DNA of 6,028 nt from Burkholderiales bacterium. Lineage in GTDB: Bacteria; Pseudomonadota; Gammaproteobacteria; Burkholderiales; Burkholderiaceae_C. A model generated the notes under the pieces. The model ran no database searches and was not told the origin of the DNA. It saw nothing but the letters and a program-made list of their open reading frames with translations. Below are positions 5,873 through 6,028 of this stretch, piece by piece (positions within the stretch are counted from its first letter, which is position 1; each line of letters starts with the position of its first letter). Location: contig JAGWTL010000191.1 in assembly GCA_028869035.1 (NCBI GenBank), positions 1 through 6,028 on the forward strand, written 5' to 3'. The position numbers and the translations under genes were made by a program.

Positions 5873-5950
5873 GAGGGATTTCCGGGAGATGTATGTACAT
5901 GGTAGCGCCGGAACGGGAGAGCTTCTGCCGGGCTCGTGGACAATACGCAC
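5873..5950. other. Short divergent intergenic region with an 8-bp palindrome
   Basis: This 78-bp gap separates the preferred start of the HD-GYP-like gene (minus) from the rlmD start (plus), so promoters for both should lie in or near it. I see no convincing -35/-10 pair on either strand. The one distinct element is the perfect palindrome ATGTACAT at 5893-5900, in a locally A+T-richer patch. It could be an operator half-site pair or chance. If the HD-GYP-like gene starts at 5950, the gap is zero. Confidence 0.3.
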
Positions 5951-6028
5951 ATGCCTGATGAAATCGCGAAAAATTCACCACTTCCCCCGGACCACCTGCT
6001 GATCGAGTCCCTCGACATCGAAGCCCAG
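5951..6028 (+). CDS. rlmD: 23S rRNA (uracil-5-)-methyltransferase RlmD, N-terminal 26 codons only
   Basis: An open frame from ATG 5951 runs off the right edge and encodes MPDEIAKNSPLPPDHLLIES followed by LDIEAQ. The (I/V)ESLD(I/M)E(A/G)(Q/R) string is the start of the TRAM domain that precedes the methyltransferase part of RlmD (formerly RumA), which makes 5-methyluridine at position 1939 of 23S rRNA (E. coli numbering) using SAM. Betaproteobacterial RlmD proteins begin with a similar short leader and this motif, and rlmD is often close to rpoS in that group. The catalytic and iron-sulfur cluster residues lie outside the window. No clear ribosome binding site is visible; the closest is a GGA about 10 nt upstream. 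Confidence 0.75.
   Translation, partial: MPDEIAKNSPLPPDHLLIESLDIEAQ

Noticed and set aside
4787..5905. A 372-codon plus-strand open frame opposite the HD-GYP-like gene
   Set aside because: The minus strand carries the HD and GSGYP motifs. The plus-strand translation has no recognisable motif and mirrors the coding strand.

Overview
This is a G+C-rich chromosomal window that looks like a betaproteobacterium of the Comamonadaceae type (Acidovorax and relatives). The assignment rests on the gene order surE-pcm-nlpD-rpoS with rlmD nearby, the wording of the encoded proteins and the strong G/C third-position bias. No marker gene fixes a genus. The gene set is mostly housekeeping and stress physiology. 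I see no transposase, phage gene, CRISPR array, tRNA or rRNA.

Layout. At the left edge is the 5' end of a minus-strand quinone oxidoreductase-like gene (1-167). A 128-bp divergent gap (168-295) separates it from a tightly packed plus-strand run: surE (296-1066), pcm (1063-1866, 4-bp overlap with surE), nlpD (start 1863 or, preferred, 1878, to 2738), rpoS (2766-3746) and a PolB-type 3'-5' exonuclease gene (3770-4555). A divergent HD-GYP-like gene lies convergent to this run (4571 to about 5872, minus strand). The first 26 codons of a plus-strand gene, recognisable as rlmD, run off the right edge (5951-6028). No gene-free stretch exceeds 300 bp.

How the genes relate. SurE (nucleotide phosphatase) and Pcm (isoaspartyl-protein repair) are stationary-phase survival functions. 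NlpD is an outer-membrane lipoprotein that activates a cell-wall amidase. RpoS is the general-stress sigma factor. Overlapping or closely spaced reading frames suggest one co-transcribed unit, with a possible internal promoter at the end of pcm (about 1823-1852) feeding nlpD and rpoS, comparable in position to the nlpD promoter known in E. coli. The exonuclease gene follows 23 bp after rpoS and may be read through from it.

I do not see a convincing undescribed system. The points most worth a second look are the HD-GYP-like protein with several altered motif positions and visibly lower G+C, the Arg at the RpoS position equivalent to E. coli Lys173, the low-complexity N-terminal extension of Pcm, the uncharacterised exonuclease in the rpoS run, and the candidate nlpD promoter that bears on the nlpD start codon.
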